Below are positions 36,314 to 42,812 of a stretch of 42,812 nt of DNA, piece by piece. Position 1 is the first letter of the stretch. Each line of letters opens with the position of its first letter. Below the pieces are notes generated by a model that saw only the letters and a program-made list of their open reading frames with translations, was not told the origin of the DNA and searched no databases. Origin of the DNA: Acidobacteriota bacterium (lineage in GTDB: Bacteria; Acidobacteriota; Vicinamibacteria; Fen-336); NCBI GenBank assembly GCA_003223555.1, contig QHVM01000104.1:1-42812 (forward strand). The letters run 5' to 3'. The translations under genes and the position numbers were made by a program.

Positions 36314-37849
36314 TCACGCCTTCCCGCCGCGCAGCGGGGGATCGGGGGGGGACGGAGAGCCCCCCCCGCCCGAGAGCGAGCGGGGATCCATTCCGCGCGA
36401 GCGAAGGATGAGGTCGCGGGCCACCTGACGGTCGTCGAAGGGGACCGTCCGGTCGCGCAGGACCTGGTAGGTCTCGTGGCCCTTGCCCGCGATCACGACT
36501 GCGTCGCCCGGGCCGGCCATCTCCAGGGCCCGGGAGATCGCCTCCCGGCGGTCCACGATCGCGTGTCGCTCCGCGCGCCGGGACCCGTTCATCCCGCGCT
36601 GGATCTCCTCCAGGATGGCCTCCGGCGGCTCGCTGCGCGGGTTGTCGGAGGTCACGATCACGACGTCCGACAGCCGCGAGGCCACCGCCCCCATCAGCGG
36701 CCGCTTGGTGCGGTCGCGGTCGCCTCCGCACCCGAACACGGTGATGAGCCGGCGCGGCTTCAGCTCCCGCAGCGTCTCCAGCAGGTTCTTGAGGGCGTCG
36801 TCCGTGTGGGCGTAGTCCACGATGACCGCGAAGTCCTGCCCGGCGCTCACCCGCTCCAGCCGGCCCGGCACGCCGGTCATGGTGACGAGGCCGGCCAGGG
36901 CGGTGGCCGGCTCGAGGCCGAGGGCCAGCGCGGCGGTGAGGCCGGCCAGGAAGTTCTCGACGTTGAAGCGACCGATGAGCGGCGTCTCGACCGCCAGCTC
37001 TCCGGCCGGCGTGCGGGCCCGGAAGCGCGTCCCCCTCAGCGAGAGCGTGATGCCGGAGGCGGTGACGTCGGCCTTGCGCTGGATGCCGTATGTCCACACC
37101 CGTCCCCGCGAGACGGCGGCGAGGTCGGCCGCGCGGTCGTCGTCGGCGTTGATCACCGCGTGGCCGCCCTCCCGCAGGTAGGTGTCGAAGAGCCGACGCT
37201 TGGCGGCGAAGTAGCGCTCCATGTCGCCGTGGAAGTCGAGGTGGTCGCGGGTGAGGTTGGTGAAGACCGCGACCTCGAACGCGCAGCCGTGGACGCGCTT
37301 GAGGTCCAGCGAGTGCGAGGACACCTCCATCACCACGTCGGTGCAGCCCTCGTCGGCCATCTGCCGGAAGAGCGCCTGCAGATCGGAGGACTCCGGCGTC
37401 GTCCGCGAGGCCTCCAGCAGCCGCCCGCCGACGCGGTACTGGACCGTGCCGATGAGACCCACCGCGTGTCCGGCCGCCCGCAGCGCGGCGTCGATGAGGT
37501 AGGTGGTGGTGGTCTTGCCGTTGGTGCCGGTCACGCCGACGAGGCGCAGCGAGCGGGCGGGGTCGCCGAGGGCGGCGGCCGAGAGCAGCGCCAGGGCCTC
37601 GCGCGCGTCGGGCACCTGTACCCAGGCGCCCGCCCCGTCGGGCGGCTGCTCGGAGACCACGGCCACCGCTCCTCGCTTGCGCGCCGCGTCGACGAAGCGG
37701 TTGCCGTCGGCGACGGCGCCGCGGATGGCCACGAAGAGCGACCCCGGCGAGAGGTGCCGGGAGTCGTACGTGACCTCGGTCACCGGAAGCGCGGGATCGG
37801 CCTCCAGCCGGGCGTGCGGAACGCGCCGCACCAGCTCGGCGAGGGTCAC
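36314..37849 (-). CDS. murE: UDP-MurNAc-L-Ala-D-Glu--meso-DAP ligase MurE
   Basis: 511 residues from GTG 37849, overlapping the ftsI stop by 4 nt. An upstream in-frame GTG at 37909 would overlap far into ftsI and is less likely. VTYDSRHLSPGSLFVAIRG is the UDP-binding domain, VTGTNGKTTTTY (106-117) the ATP loop, EVSSHSLDLKRV and NLTRDHLDFH the central motifs, and DNPR (402-405) marks the meso-diaminopimelate-adding enzyme. After FDDRQVARDLILRS the last 30 residues are Gly/Pro/Ser-rich (GGGGSPSPPDPPLRGGKA) because the 75-nt repeat at 36329-36403 is read through, giving an atypical C-terminal tail. Confidence 0.96.
   Translation of the reverse strand: MTLAELVRRVPHARLEADPALPVTEVTYDSRHLSPGSLFVAIRGAVADGNRFVDAARKRGAVAVVSEQPPDGAGAWVQVPDAREALALLSAAALGDPARSLRLVGVTGTNGKTTTTYLIDAALRAAGHAVGLIGTVQYRVGGRLLEASRTTPESSDLQALFRQMADEGCTDVVMEVSSHSLDLKRVHGCAFEVAVFTNLTRDHLDFHGDMERYFAAKRRLFDTYLREGGHAVINADDDRAADLAAVSRGRVWTYGIQRKADVTASGITLSLRGTRFRARTPAGELAVETPLIGRFNVENFLAGLTAALALGLEPATALAGLVTMTGVPGRLERVSAGQDFAVIVDYAHTDDALKNLLETLRELKPRRLITVFGCGGDRDRTKRPLMGAVASRLSDVVIVTSDNPRSEPPEAILEEIQRGMNGSRRAERHAIVDRREAISRALEMAGPGDAVVIAGKGHETYQVLRDRTVPFDDRQVARDLILRSRGMDPRSLSGGGGSPSPPDPPLRGGKA
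36329..36403. repeat. 75-nt GC-rich repeat at the 3' end of murE
   Basis: Second copy of the element seen in pgeF at 15711-15785, same length and orientation, about 80 % identical by eye. It contains a run of eight G and a run of eight C that can pair. It is read in a different frame from the pgeF copy yet contains no stop, and it ends 12 nt before the murE stop. Confidence 0.7.
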
Positions 37850-39873
37850 GGAGTCTGCCCGCTCGGCGTCTCCGCCCGGCCGGCGGCCCGGCTCAGGCTC
37901 AGGACGCACGTGGTCACTGCTTCAAGCTCCGTGCCAGGCGCGGGGCTCTGCGCCACGACGCGGCCCGAGCCCTTCAGCTCGACGATGAGGCCCTGGCGCG
38001 CGGCCAGCGTCGCCGCCTCGCGGGCCGACAGGCCCCGCAGCTCCGGCATGCGGGCGGGCCCGCCGGCGCCGGCCGGAGAGGCCGAGGCCGGCCCCGCATG
38101 GAAAGAGGCGGGCCCGGCGGGGGCCTCCGGGCGATAGGCCGACATCCTCAGCATGCGGTCCGCGTCTTCCGGGGGAACCGCCAGCCGGCCCAGCGCCTGC
38201 TCCGCGATGCGGGCGAAGACGGGCGCGGCCACGTCGCCCCCTTCGTTGTGCGGACCGCGCGGGCTGTCGAGCGAGACGAGGATCACCAGGACCGGGCGCG
38301 CGGCCGGCACGAAGCCCACGAAGGAGGCCACGTGATCGACCATGGAATAGCGGCCCGAGGCGTCCACCTTCTGCGCGGTGCCCGTCTTGCCGGCCACCGT
38401 GTACCCCGTGACGGCCGCCCGCCATCCGGTGCCGCGCCGGACGACGCCCTTCAGCAGGTCGGTGAGGGCGTCCACGGCGTCCGCCTCCAGCACCCGGCGC
38501 ACGGCCACCGGCCGCTCCGCCTTCACCACCCGGCCCCCGGCGTCCTCCACCTGCCTCACGATCAGCGGCTTCATCAAGTACCCGCCGTTGGCCACCGCCC
38601 CCATCGCGGTCGCGAGCTGCAGGGCGGTGACGCCGACCTCCTGTCCGAACGACAGCGAGGCCAGCGACAGCGCGCTCCAGCGGGAGGGCGGCCGGAGCAG
38701 CCCGCTCGATTCGCCGGGCAGCTCGATGCCGGTCGCGGCGCCGAAGCCGAAGTCCCGGATGTGGCGGTTGAGGTTCTCGCGGCCGAGCCGCTGGGCGACG
38801 CGGATCATGCCGATGTCGCTCGAGTGGGCGATCACGTCACGGAACGGGAGCTGGTGGAAGACCGCGTGGTCGTTCACGCGCACGCCGGCGATCTCGATCG
38901 CGCCGTCGCCGCAGTCCACCGTCTCGTCGGGGTCGACCACCTTCTCCTGGAGCGCGGCGGCGGCGGTGAAGACCTTGAACACGCTGCCCGGCTCGTAGGC
39001 GTCGGCCACCGCCCGGTTCCGCCAGTGCGAGCTGGGGTAGGCGTTGAAGCGGTTCGGGTTGAATGTGGGACGAGACGCCATGGCCAGGACCTCGCCGGTG
39101 CGGGGATCCATCACGATCGCCACCCCGGAGATCGAGCCCGTCTCGACGACCGCGCGATCGAGCTCCTTCTCCGCCGCGTACTGGATCGCCTCGTCCAGCG
39201 TGAGGACCACGGAGTGCCCCTCGGTGGACGGCTTCTCGGTCGTCTCCACGGGGCGCCGCCGCGCGTCGATGCGGACGCTGACCTTGGCCGCCCGCCCGCG
39301 GATGAGGTCCTCGAAGGCGTACTCGACGCCGCTCATGCCGGTGTTGTCGAGGCCGACGTAGCCCAGCGCCTGCGCGGCCAGCTCGCGCTTCGGGTAGTAG
39401 CGGCGGGTCTCGGTCAGGAACCCGATGCCGTCGAGCTGCAGGTCGCGCACGTCCCGGGCCGCGCGGGGATCCACCTTGCGGCGGACCCACACGAAGGCCC
39501 GGCTGCGCTGGAGCCCGGCGGCCAGCTCGCGGCGGGCGGCGGCGTCGAGACCGAGGGCGCGGGCGAGCGCGGCGGCGGTGTCGTCGGGCTCGTGGACCTC
39601 CTGGGGCACGGCATAGATGCTCTCGGCGTCGACGGAGACGGCGAGCGGCCGGCCGGCCCGGTCGAGGATGGGCCCCCGCCGCGGATCGAGGTTGATCATG
39701 CGCTCGCTCTGCCGGGCGGCCTGCCGCTCGAAGGACTCCCGGCCCAGGACCTGGACCTGGACGAGCCGCACGACGACCACCAGCGCCCACAGGCACACGG
39801 AGAGGGCGACCAGCATGAGGCGCAGCCGGATCAGCCGGTCGCGCACCGTGGGGGGGGAGGCCGGCGCCAGCAT
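37846..39873 (-). CDS. ftsI: FtsI-type penicillin-binding protein with PASTA domain
   Basis: 675 residues, ATG 39873 overlapping the ftsL TGA by 1 nt. One membrane helix (about 20-42), the PBP dimer domain (RRGPILDRAGRPLAVSVDAE), then the transpeptidase with S297-V-F-K300 (YEPGSVFKVF), the second motif as SSD (351-353) where SxN is usual, and KTGTA (496-500). A linker of Ala/Pro/Gly leads to a C-terminal PASTA domain (about 610-665, MPELRGLSAREAATLAARQG ... VVAQSPAPGTELE). It cross-links septal peptidoglycan with FtsW. A PASTA domain on the division PBP is common outside the gamma-proteobacteria. Confidence 0.96.
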   Translation of the reverse strand: MLAPASPPTVRDRLIRLRLMLVALSVCLWALVVVVRLVQVQVLGRESFERQAARQSERMINLDPRRGPILDRAGRPLAVSVDAESIYAVPQEVHEPDDTAAALARALGLDAAARRELAAGLQRSRAFVWVRRKVDPRAARDVRDLQLDGIGFLTETRRYYPKRELAAQALGYVGLDNTGMSGVEYAFEDLIRGRAAKVSVRIDARRRPVETTEKPSTEGHSVVLTLDEAIQYAAEKELDRAVVETGSISGVAIVMDPRTGEVLAMASRPTFNPNRFNAYPSSHWRNRAVADAYEPGSVFKVFTAAAALQEKVVDPDETVDCGDGAIEIAGVRVNDHAVFHQLPFRDVIAHSSDIGMIRVAQRLGRENLNRHIRDFGFGAATGIELPGESSGLLRPPSRWSALSLASLSFGQEVGVTALQLATAMGAVANGGYLMKPLIVRQVEDAGGRVVKAERPVAVRRVLEADAVDALTDLLKGVVRRGTGWRAAVTGYTVAGKTGTAQKVDASGRYSMVDHVASFVGFVPAARPVLVILVSLDSPRGPHNEGGDVAAPVFARIAEQALGRLAVPPEDADRMLRMSAYRPEAPAGPASFHAGPASASPAGAGGPARMPELRGLSAREAATLAARQGLIVELKGSGRVVAQSPAPGTELEAVTTCVLSLSRAAGRAETPSGQTP

Positions 39874-40292
39874 CAGTTCCTCCCCGCCGGTGCGCGCTCG
39901 GAGCCGCTGGCCAGCCGCGAGCCGGCCGGGACCTCGCGCGGCCTCTCCACCACCACCAGCTTCTGGGGGGCGGGGGTGGCGAGGCCGAGGTCGCGCCGCG
40001 CGATCGTCTCCACGCGGTGGAGGTTCTCCAGCGCCGCCTTCTCGAGGCGCAGCTTGCGGTTCTCCTCCAGCAGGCGCTCGCGTTCCTTGGACATCTGCTC
40101 GCGGGCCAGGCTCGTCTGGCGGATCTCCAGGCTCGGCCAGGCGTAGAGCACGAGGCCGCCCACGAGGGCCGCGGCCAGCAGCAGCAGCAGCCAGAGGTCG
40201 CGGCTCGAGCGCGGGTCGACCTCCCGCACGACGTGCGAGTTGTCGATCGCCTTGGGGAGGAGGCCGGTCGCGTCGAGGGCGTCGTCCCTCAC
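39873..40292 (-). CDS. ftsL: FtsL-like divisome protein
   Basis: 139 residues from GTG 40292, overlapping the rsmH stop (GTGA). A short cytoplasmic part, one membrane helix at about 33-51 (LWLLLLLAAALVGGLVLYAW), then a heptad-rich coiled coil (about 60-100, RERLLEENRKLRLEKAALEN), ending RVETIARRDLGLATPAPQKL. This resembles the FtsL/DivIC layout, with sequence too short and variable for a firm family score. Its position between rsmH and ftsI is decisive. The last 25 residues look disordered. Confidence 0.9.
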   Translation of the reverse strand: MRDDALDATGLLPKAIDNSHVVREVDPRSSRDLWLLLLLAAALVGGLVLYAWPSLEIRQTSLAREQMSKERERLLEENRKLRLEKAALENLHRVETIARRDLGLATPAPQKLVVVERPREVPAGSRLASGSERAPAGRN

Positions 40293-41167
40293 GCCGCCTC
40301 CCGCTCGATCGCCCGCAGCCGCGCGCTGCGCGCCCGCGGGTTGCGCCGTACCTCTTCCTCGGCGGGCCGCACCGGCTTGCCGGTGAGCAGGCGGAAGCCG
40401 GCCGCGGCCAGGGCGCGGAAGGACTGTTTGACCTCGCGGTCCTCCAGGCTGTGGAACGCGATGACCGCCATCCTCCCGCGGGGAGCCAGCCGGTGGGCGA
40501 GCGCGACGAGCGCCGCCCCGAGCCCCTCCAGCTCGCGGTTGATTTGGATGCGCAGGGCCTGGAAGGTGCGGGTCGCGGGATCGATGGCCCCCCTCCGGGG
40601 CCGCCGCGCCGCGGCGCGCACGACCGCGGCCAGCTCCAGGGTCGTGCGCAGCGGCGAGCGCCGACGCGCCTCGACGATCCGCCGCGCGATGCGCCGCGAC
40701 GCGCGCTCTTCGCCGAAGCGGTAGAGGACGTCGGCCAGCTCCTTCTCGGGCATCCGGTTGACGAGGTCGGCCGCGGTCGGGCCGCCGCGGCGGTCCATGC
40801 GCATGTCGAGCGGGCCCTCCCGCATCATGCTGAAGCCGCGCTCGGGCCGGTCGAGCTGCAGCGAGCTGAGGCCGAGGTCGAGCAGGATGCCGTCGGGCGC
40901 CTCGTCGAGCAGGCCGGGCAGGTCGCGATAGTCGGCCTGGACGAGCCGGACCCGCGGTCCGAAGCGGGCGAGCGTCTCTCTCGCCGCGAGCAGCGCGTCC
41001 TCGTCGCGGTCGCTCCCGAGCAGGCGGCCGTCGGGCGAGCTGCGCTCCAGGATCGCCGCCGCGTGCCCGCCCGCGCCCAGCGTGCCGTCCACCCAGAAGC
41101 CTCCCCGCCTCACCGCGAGCAGCTCCAGGGTCTGGGCCAGCAGCGCCGGCTCGTGGAGGATGGCCAC
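40289..41167 (-). CDS. rsmH: 16S rRNA (cytosine1402-N4)-methyltransferase RsmH
   Basis: 292 residues from GTG 41167, 1 nt after the mraZ stop. Methylates N4 of C1402 in 16S rRNA using S-adenosylmethionine. GGFWVDGTLGAGGHAAAILE (22-41) is the cofactor loop; GSDRDEDALLAA, LLDLGLSSLQLDRPERGFS, GPLDMRMD, NRMPEKELADVLYRFGEERASRRIA (with the usual breaks), TFQALRIQINREL and IAFHSLEDREVK are landmarks. The N-terminus lacks the HxPVLLxE form but has ILHEPALLAQTLELL. Confidence 0.97.
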   Translation of the reverse strand: MAILHEPALLAQTLELLAVRRGGFWVDGTLGAGGHAAAILERSSPDGRLLGSDRDEDALLAARETLARFGPRVRLVQADYRDLPGLLDEAPDGILLDLGLSSLQLDRPERGFSMMREGPLDMRMDRRGGPTAADLVNRMPEKELADVLYRFGEERASRRIARRIVEARRRSPLRTTLELAAVVRAAARRPRRGAIDPATRTFQALRIQINRELEGLGAALVALAHRLAPRGRMAVIAFHSLEDREVKQSFRALAAAGFRLLTGKPVRPAEEEVRRNPRARSARLRAIEREAA

Positions 41168-41168
41168 A

Positions 41169-41612
41169 TCAAATGCCGAACTCCGAGAGGACCTTTCCGT
41201 CCTCGTCGGTGAAGGGCTCCTTCTTGAACAGCCGCTCCTGCAACCGCTTCAGGTTCCAGACCGCGAGGTGGTTCTGGAGCCCGAGCACGCTCACCTCGCC
41301 GGCCATGGCCGCGCTCTCCCGCAGCATCTGGGGAAGCACGACGCGCCCCTGCCGGTCCATGCTCACGGTCTGGCCGAAGAAGTTGACGCGGTCGAGGAAG
41401 CGGGTCTTCGAGGGATTGGTGGAGGGGACCTCGGCGAGGCGGCGCTCGATCTCGAGCCACACCGCCATCGGGTAGAGGCGAACGTACTCACCGGTCACGC
41501 TGGTGACGAACAGCTCCGCTCCATACTGCGACTCCACGAGCGAGCGGAAGCCGTTCGGGATCTTCAAGCGTCCCTTGTCGTCGACGCGCGCCGGATGGTT
41601 GCCGCGAAGCAT
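41169..41612 (-). CDS. mraZ: MraZ transcriptional regulator, proximal copy
   Basis: 147 residues from ATG 41612 behind GGGGAG. MraZ is a ring-forming DNA-binding protein with two SpoVT/AbrB-type swapped domains. Domain 1 has HPARVDDKGRLKIPNGFR and domain 2 has VSMDRQGRVVLPQMLRESA, each with the D-x-K/Q-G-R motif. It regulates the dcw operon from repeats near the promoter. Here a promoter and three 10-bp-spaced boxes lie 100 nt upstream. It is paralogous to the mraZ copy further upstream. Confidence 0.95.
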   Translation of the reverse strand: MLRGNHPARVDDKGRLKIPNGFRSLVESQYGAELFVTSVTGEYVRLYPMAVWLEIERRLAEVPSTNPSKTRFLDRVNFFGQTVSMDRQGRVVLPQMLRESAAMAGEVSVLGLQNHLAVWNLKRLQERLFKKEPFTDEDGKVLSEFGI

Positions 41613-41713
41613 CGCTCCCCGAGTCTGTGGCGGCCGAGCGACGGGGGGACGAGCCGCGTTCGTCCCGAGGCCGGGCCTTCCGAAGTGGGATCGCTCCCGC
41701 GCGAGGAGCTTCT

Positions 41714-41739
41714 ACCCACTTTTTTCCACAAAATTCCAC
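41714..41739 (-). promoter_or_regulatory. Three MraZ-type boxes at the mraZ-rsmH promoter
   Basis: On the minus strand GTGGAA (41734-41739), GTGGAA (41724-41729) and GTGGGT (41714-41719) are exactly 10 bp apart with 4-bp spacers. Known MraZ sites are TGGGN repeats with the same 10-bp period. The boxes start at the predicted transcription start, so bound MraZ would block initiation or escape. Confidence 0.75.
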
Positions 41740-41743
41740 CTGG

Positions 41744-41772
41744 AGTCTAGAAGGGGCCTCGCGGGGTGTCAA
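41744..41772 (-). promoter_or_regulatory. Sigma70 promoter of the dcw cluster
   Basis: TTGACA (41767-41772) and TAGACT (41744-41749) on the minus strand, 17 bp spacer. The predicted start is about 41737, giving a leader of about 125 nt before ATG 41612. It is the best promoter-like sequence in the cluster. Confidence 0.75.
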
Positions 41773-41784
41773 GGGGAAAATGAA

Positions 41785-42258
41785 CTAGCTCCTGGGTTTC
41801 CCCTGTGGACGCAGGCCTGCCGCGGGAGCCCAGTCGAGGCCGAGCCCGGCGTCGTCGAGCAGACGCTCCGAGTCGCGAAGAAACGAGGCCCAGCGCTCGG
41901 GGGCCCAGACCTCGAAGCGGTTCACGACCCCGATCACGGTCGCCTCACCGCCGAGCCCGGCGGCCGCCCGCTGCGTGGAGGGAACGAGGATCCGTCCTTG
42001 CCGGTCCAGCTCGCAGTCGACCGCGCGGCTCGCCAGCAGCCGCGCCAGGCCCTTGGTCGGCCTGCTGAACGCGGGCAGCGCGACGAGCTGCGCCGCGAGC
42101 TTCTCCCACTCCGTGGGCGGGTAGACGGCCAGGCACTCGTCGAGGACCGTCATGACGACGCCGTGCGCGCCAGCCTCCGCCAGCCGACGGCGGAACGGGG
42201 CGGGGACGGGCAGGCGTCCCTTGGCGTCGAGCCGGTAGCGATAAGTCCCTTTGAACAC
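41785..42258 (-). CDS. MraZ paralogue, distal copy
   Basis: 157 residues from GTG 42258; no clear ribosome site is visible. Both SpoVT/AbrB half-domains are present: FKGTYRYRLDAKGRLPVPAP and CELDRQGRILVPSTQRAAAG. The end is NRFEVWAPERWASFLRDSER plus a 25-residue tail. It is clearly MraZ, but quite different from the proximal copy. The gene stops 172 nt before the proximal mraZ, with the dcw promoter between, and has its own set of three 10-bp-spaced boxes upstream. Two mraZ genes in tandem are unusual; they could regulate each other or form mixed rings. Confidence 0.9.
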   Translation of the reverse strand: MFKGTYRYRLDAKGRLPVPAPFRRRLAEAGAHGVVMTVLDECLAVYPPTEWEKLAAQLVALPAFSRPTKGLARLLASRAVDCELDRQGRILVPSTQRAAAGLGGEATVIGVVNRFEVWAPERWASFLRDSERLLDDAGLGLDWAPAAGLRPQGKPRS

Positions 42259-42273
42259 AGGGGTCTGCGACTA

Positions 42274-42299
42274 TTCCACACTTTTCCCCACATTTCCAC
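42274..42299 (-). promoter_or_regulatory. Three MraZ-type boxes upstream of the distal mraZ
   Basis: GTGGAA (42294-42299), GGGGAA (42284-42289) and GTGGAA (42274-42279) on the minus strand, again exactly 10 bp apart. They end 16 nt before the GTG start. A clear -10/-35 pair is not visible next to them; TTGCTC just upstream is a possible -35. Confidence 0.65.
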
Positions 42300-42304
42300 A
42301 TTGA

Positions 42305-42520
42305 GCAAGGGGGCGCTAGCGGCGCGCCCCCTTGGACCCCGCTCGCGTCTTCCGCGGCGTCGAAGTGAATTCGCCGCCGCTCATCTGGCGGGTCCGCTTC
42401 GCGGCCCCGGGGCGAATGAATCGCGCTCAGCTCGCAGCCTGTGGCGACGGGCCCAGTGCTAGCGGCGGCCCCCCTTGGACCCCGCACGCTGCGAGTTCGC
42501 CTCCGCGCGCAGTCTTGGCT
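42305..42520. repeat. GC-rich dispersed repeat region upstream of the distal mraZ
   Basis: Two units begin GCTAGCGGCGCGCCCCCTTG (near 42315) and GCTAGCGGCGGCCCCCCTTG (near 42459), each running into TTGGACCCCGC. GCGCTCAGCTCGCAG near 42423-42437 matches the end of the repeat at 13212-13285. No gene is seen in 42259-42553. A 12-bp perfect palindrome CTCTTTAAAGAG lies at 42534-42545 next to the HD-GYP stop. Confidence 0.55.
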
Positions 42521-42553
42521 GAAGGCTGTTGCTCTCTTTAAAGAGTCGTGGGG

Positions 42554-42812
42554 CTAGTCGAGGTGCTGGACCTTGTCGAAGAAAAGATCGACCAGGCGGG
42601 CGTCCCACATGCCGATGCTGGCTTCGTCCCGCATGATCTGGAAGGCCTTGTCGCGAGCAAGCGCGCCGCGGTAGGAGCGGACGGAGGTGATCGCGTCGTA
42701 GACGTCGGCGATCGTCAGGCAGCGCAGCGACACCGGGACCTGGTCTCCCTGCAGCTTGTCGGGATAGCCCCGGCCGTCGAGCCGCTCGTGGTGACCCCGG
42801 ATGAGGGTCAGC
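42554..42812 (-). CDS. HD-GYP domain protein, N-terminal part outside window
   Basis: The last 85 residues of a minus-strand gene whose start lies beyond the right edge. IRGHHERLDGRGYPDKLQGD is the HHExxxGxGYP hallmark of HD-GYP phosphodiesterases, followed by PVSLRCLTIADVYDAITSVR, SYRGALARDKAFQIM and a C-terminal helix WDARLVDLFFDKVQHLD. HD-GYP proteins degrade cyclic di-GMP; the usual N-terminal receiver or sensor domain is not in view. The gene points towards the dcw cluster but is separated from it by a repeat-filled gap. Confidence 0.88.
   Translation of the reverse strand, partial: LTLIRGHHERLDGRGYPDKLQGDQVPVSLRCLTIADVYDAITSVRSYRGALARDKAFQIMRDEASIGMWDARLVDLFFDKVQHLD

Overview
The window is very GC-rich (about 70 % by eye), densely packed, and comes from a Gram-negative-type bacterium that makes meso-diaminopimelate peptidoglycan: MurE carries the DNPR motif, and lipoproteins, a MacA-type periplasmic adaptor and a Tat-exported protein are encoded. 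A large sortilin/BNR protein, a two-subunit KorAB oxidoreductase and this division-gene order fit Acidobacteriota or Methylomirabilota/Rokubacteria-like lineages. That placement is inference and no rRNA is present to test it.

Left part (1-11.5 kb, mostly + strand): a GNAT fragment at the edge; two truncated, oppositely oriented copies of a FAD-linked (berberine-bridge-type) oxidase forming a diverged inverted repeat; a 60-residue conserved small protein; a secreted BNR/sortilin-like beta-propeller protein with an apparent frameshift; a small NapD-like protein followed by korA-korB (2-oxoacid:acceptor oxidoreductase); a membrane-anchored protein of unknown function; a small lipoprotein; and a tRNA with anticodon CAT.

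Middle part (11.5-25.2 kb): a compact minus-strand operon that looks like a bufferin-type RiPP/metallophore system. It has a Tat-exported cysteine-repeat precursor with its own sigma70-like promoter, a DUF692 (MNIO) enzyme and a DUF2063 partner. Then come a COG1579 zinc-ribbon coiled-coil protein and an RNase HI-like protein, pgeF, a degenerate AcpS-like gene overlapping a GH18-like gene, a MacAB-like export operon (adaptor, two permeases, ATPase), a radical SAM protein with a downstream lipoprotein, and an AI-2E-family permease.

Right part (25.2-42.8 kb, minus strand): a nearly complete division and cell wall (dcw) cluster, transcribed mraZ(second copy)-mraZ-rsmH-ftsL-ftsI-murE-murF-mraY-murD-ftsW-murG-murC-ftsQ-ftsA-small zinc-ribbon protein-ftsZ. 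Most genes overlap by 1-4 nt. Both mraZ genes have three GTGGAA-like boxes upstream at exact 10-bp spacing. For the first mraZ they sit at the start of a TTGACA-N17-TAGACT promoter, consistent with MraZ autoregulation. murB and ddl are absent. The cluster is interrupted only by an imperfect palindromic repeat between murG and murC. An HD-GYP domain protein runs off the right edge.

Across the window there are two families of dispersed GC-rich repeats. One 75-nt member lies inside the pgeF coding sequence and another at the 3' end of murE. Three genes (sortilin-like, ABC permease, mraY) each lack about 20 conserved codons and change frame at that point, which looks like assembly error or recent deletion.
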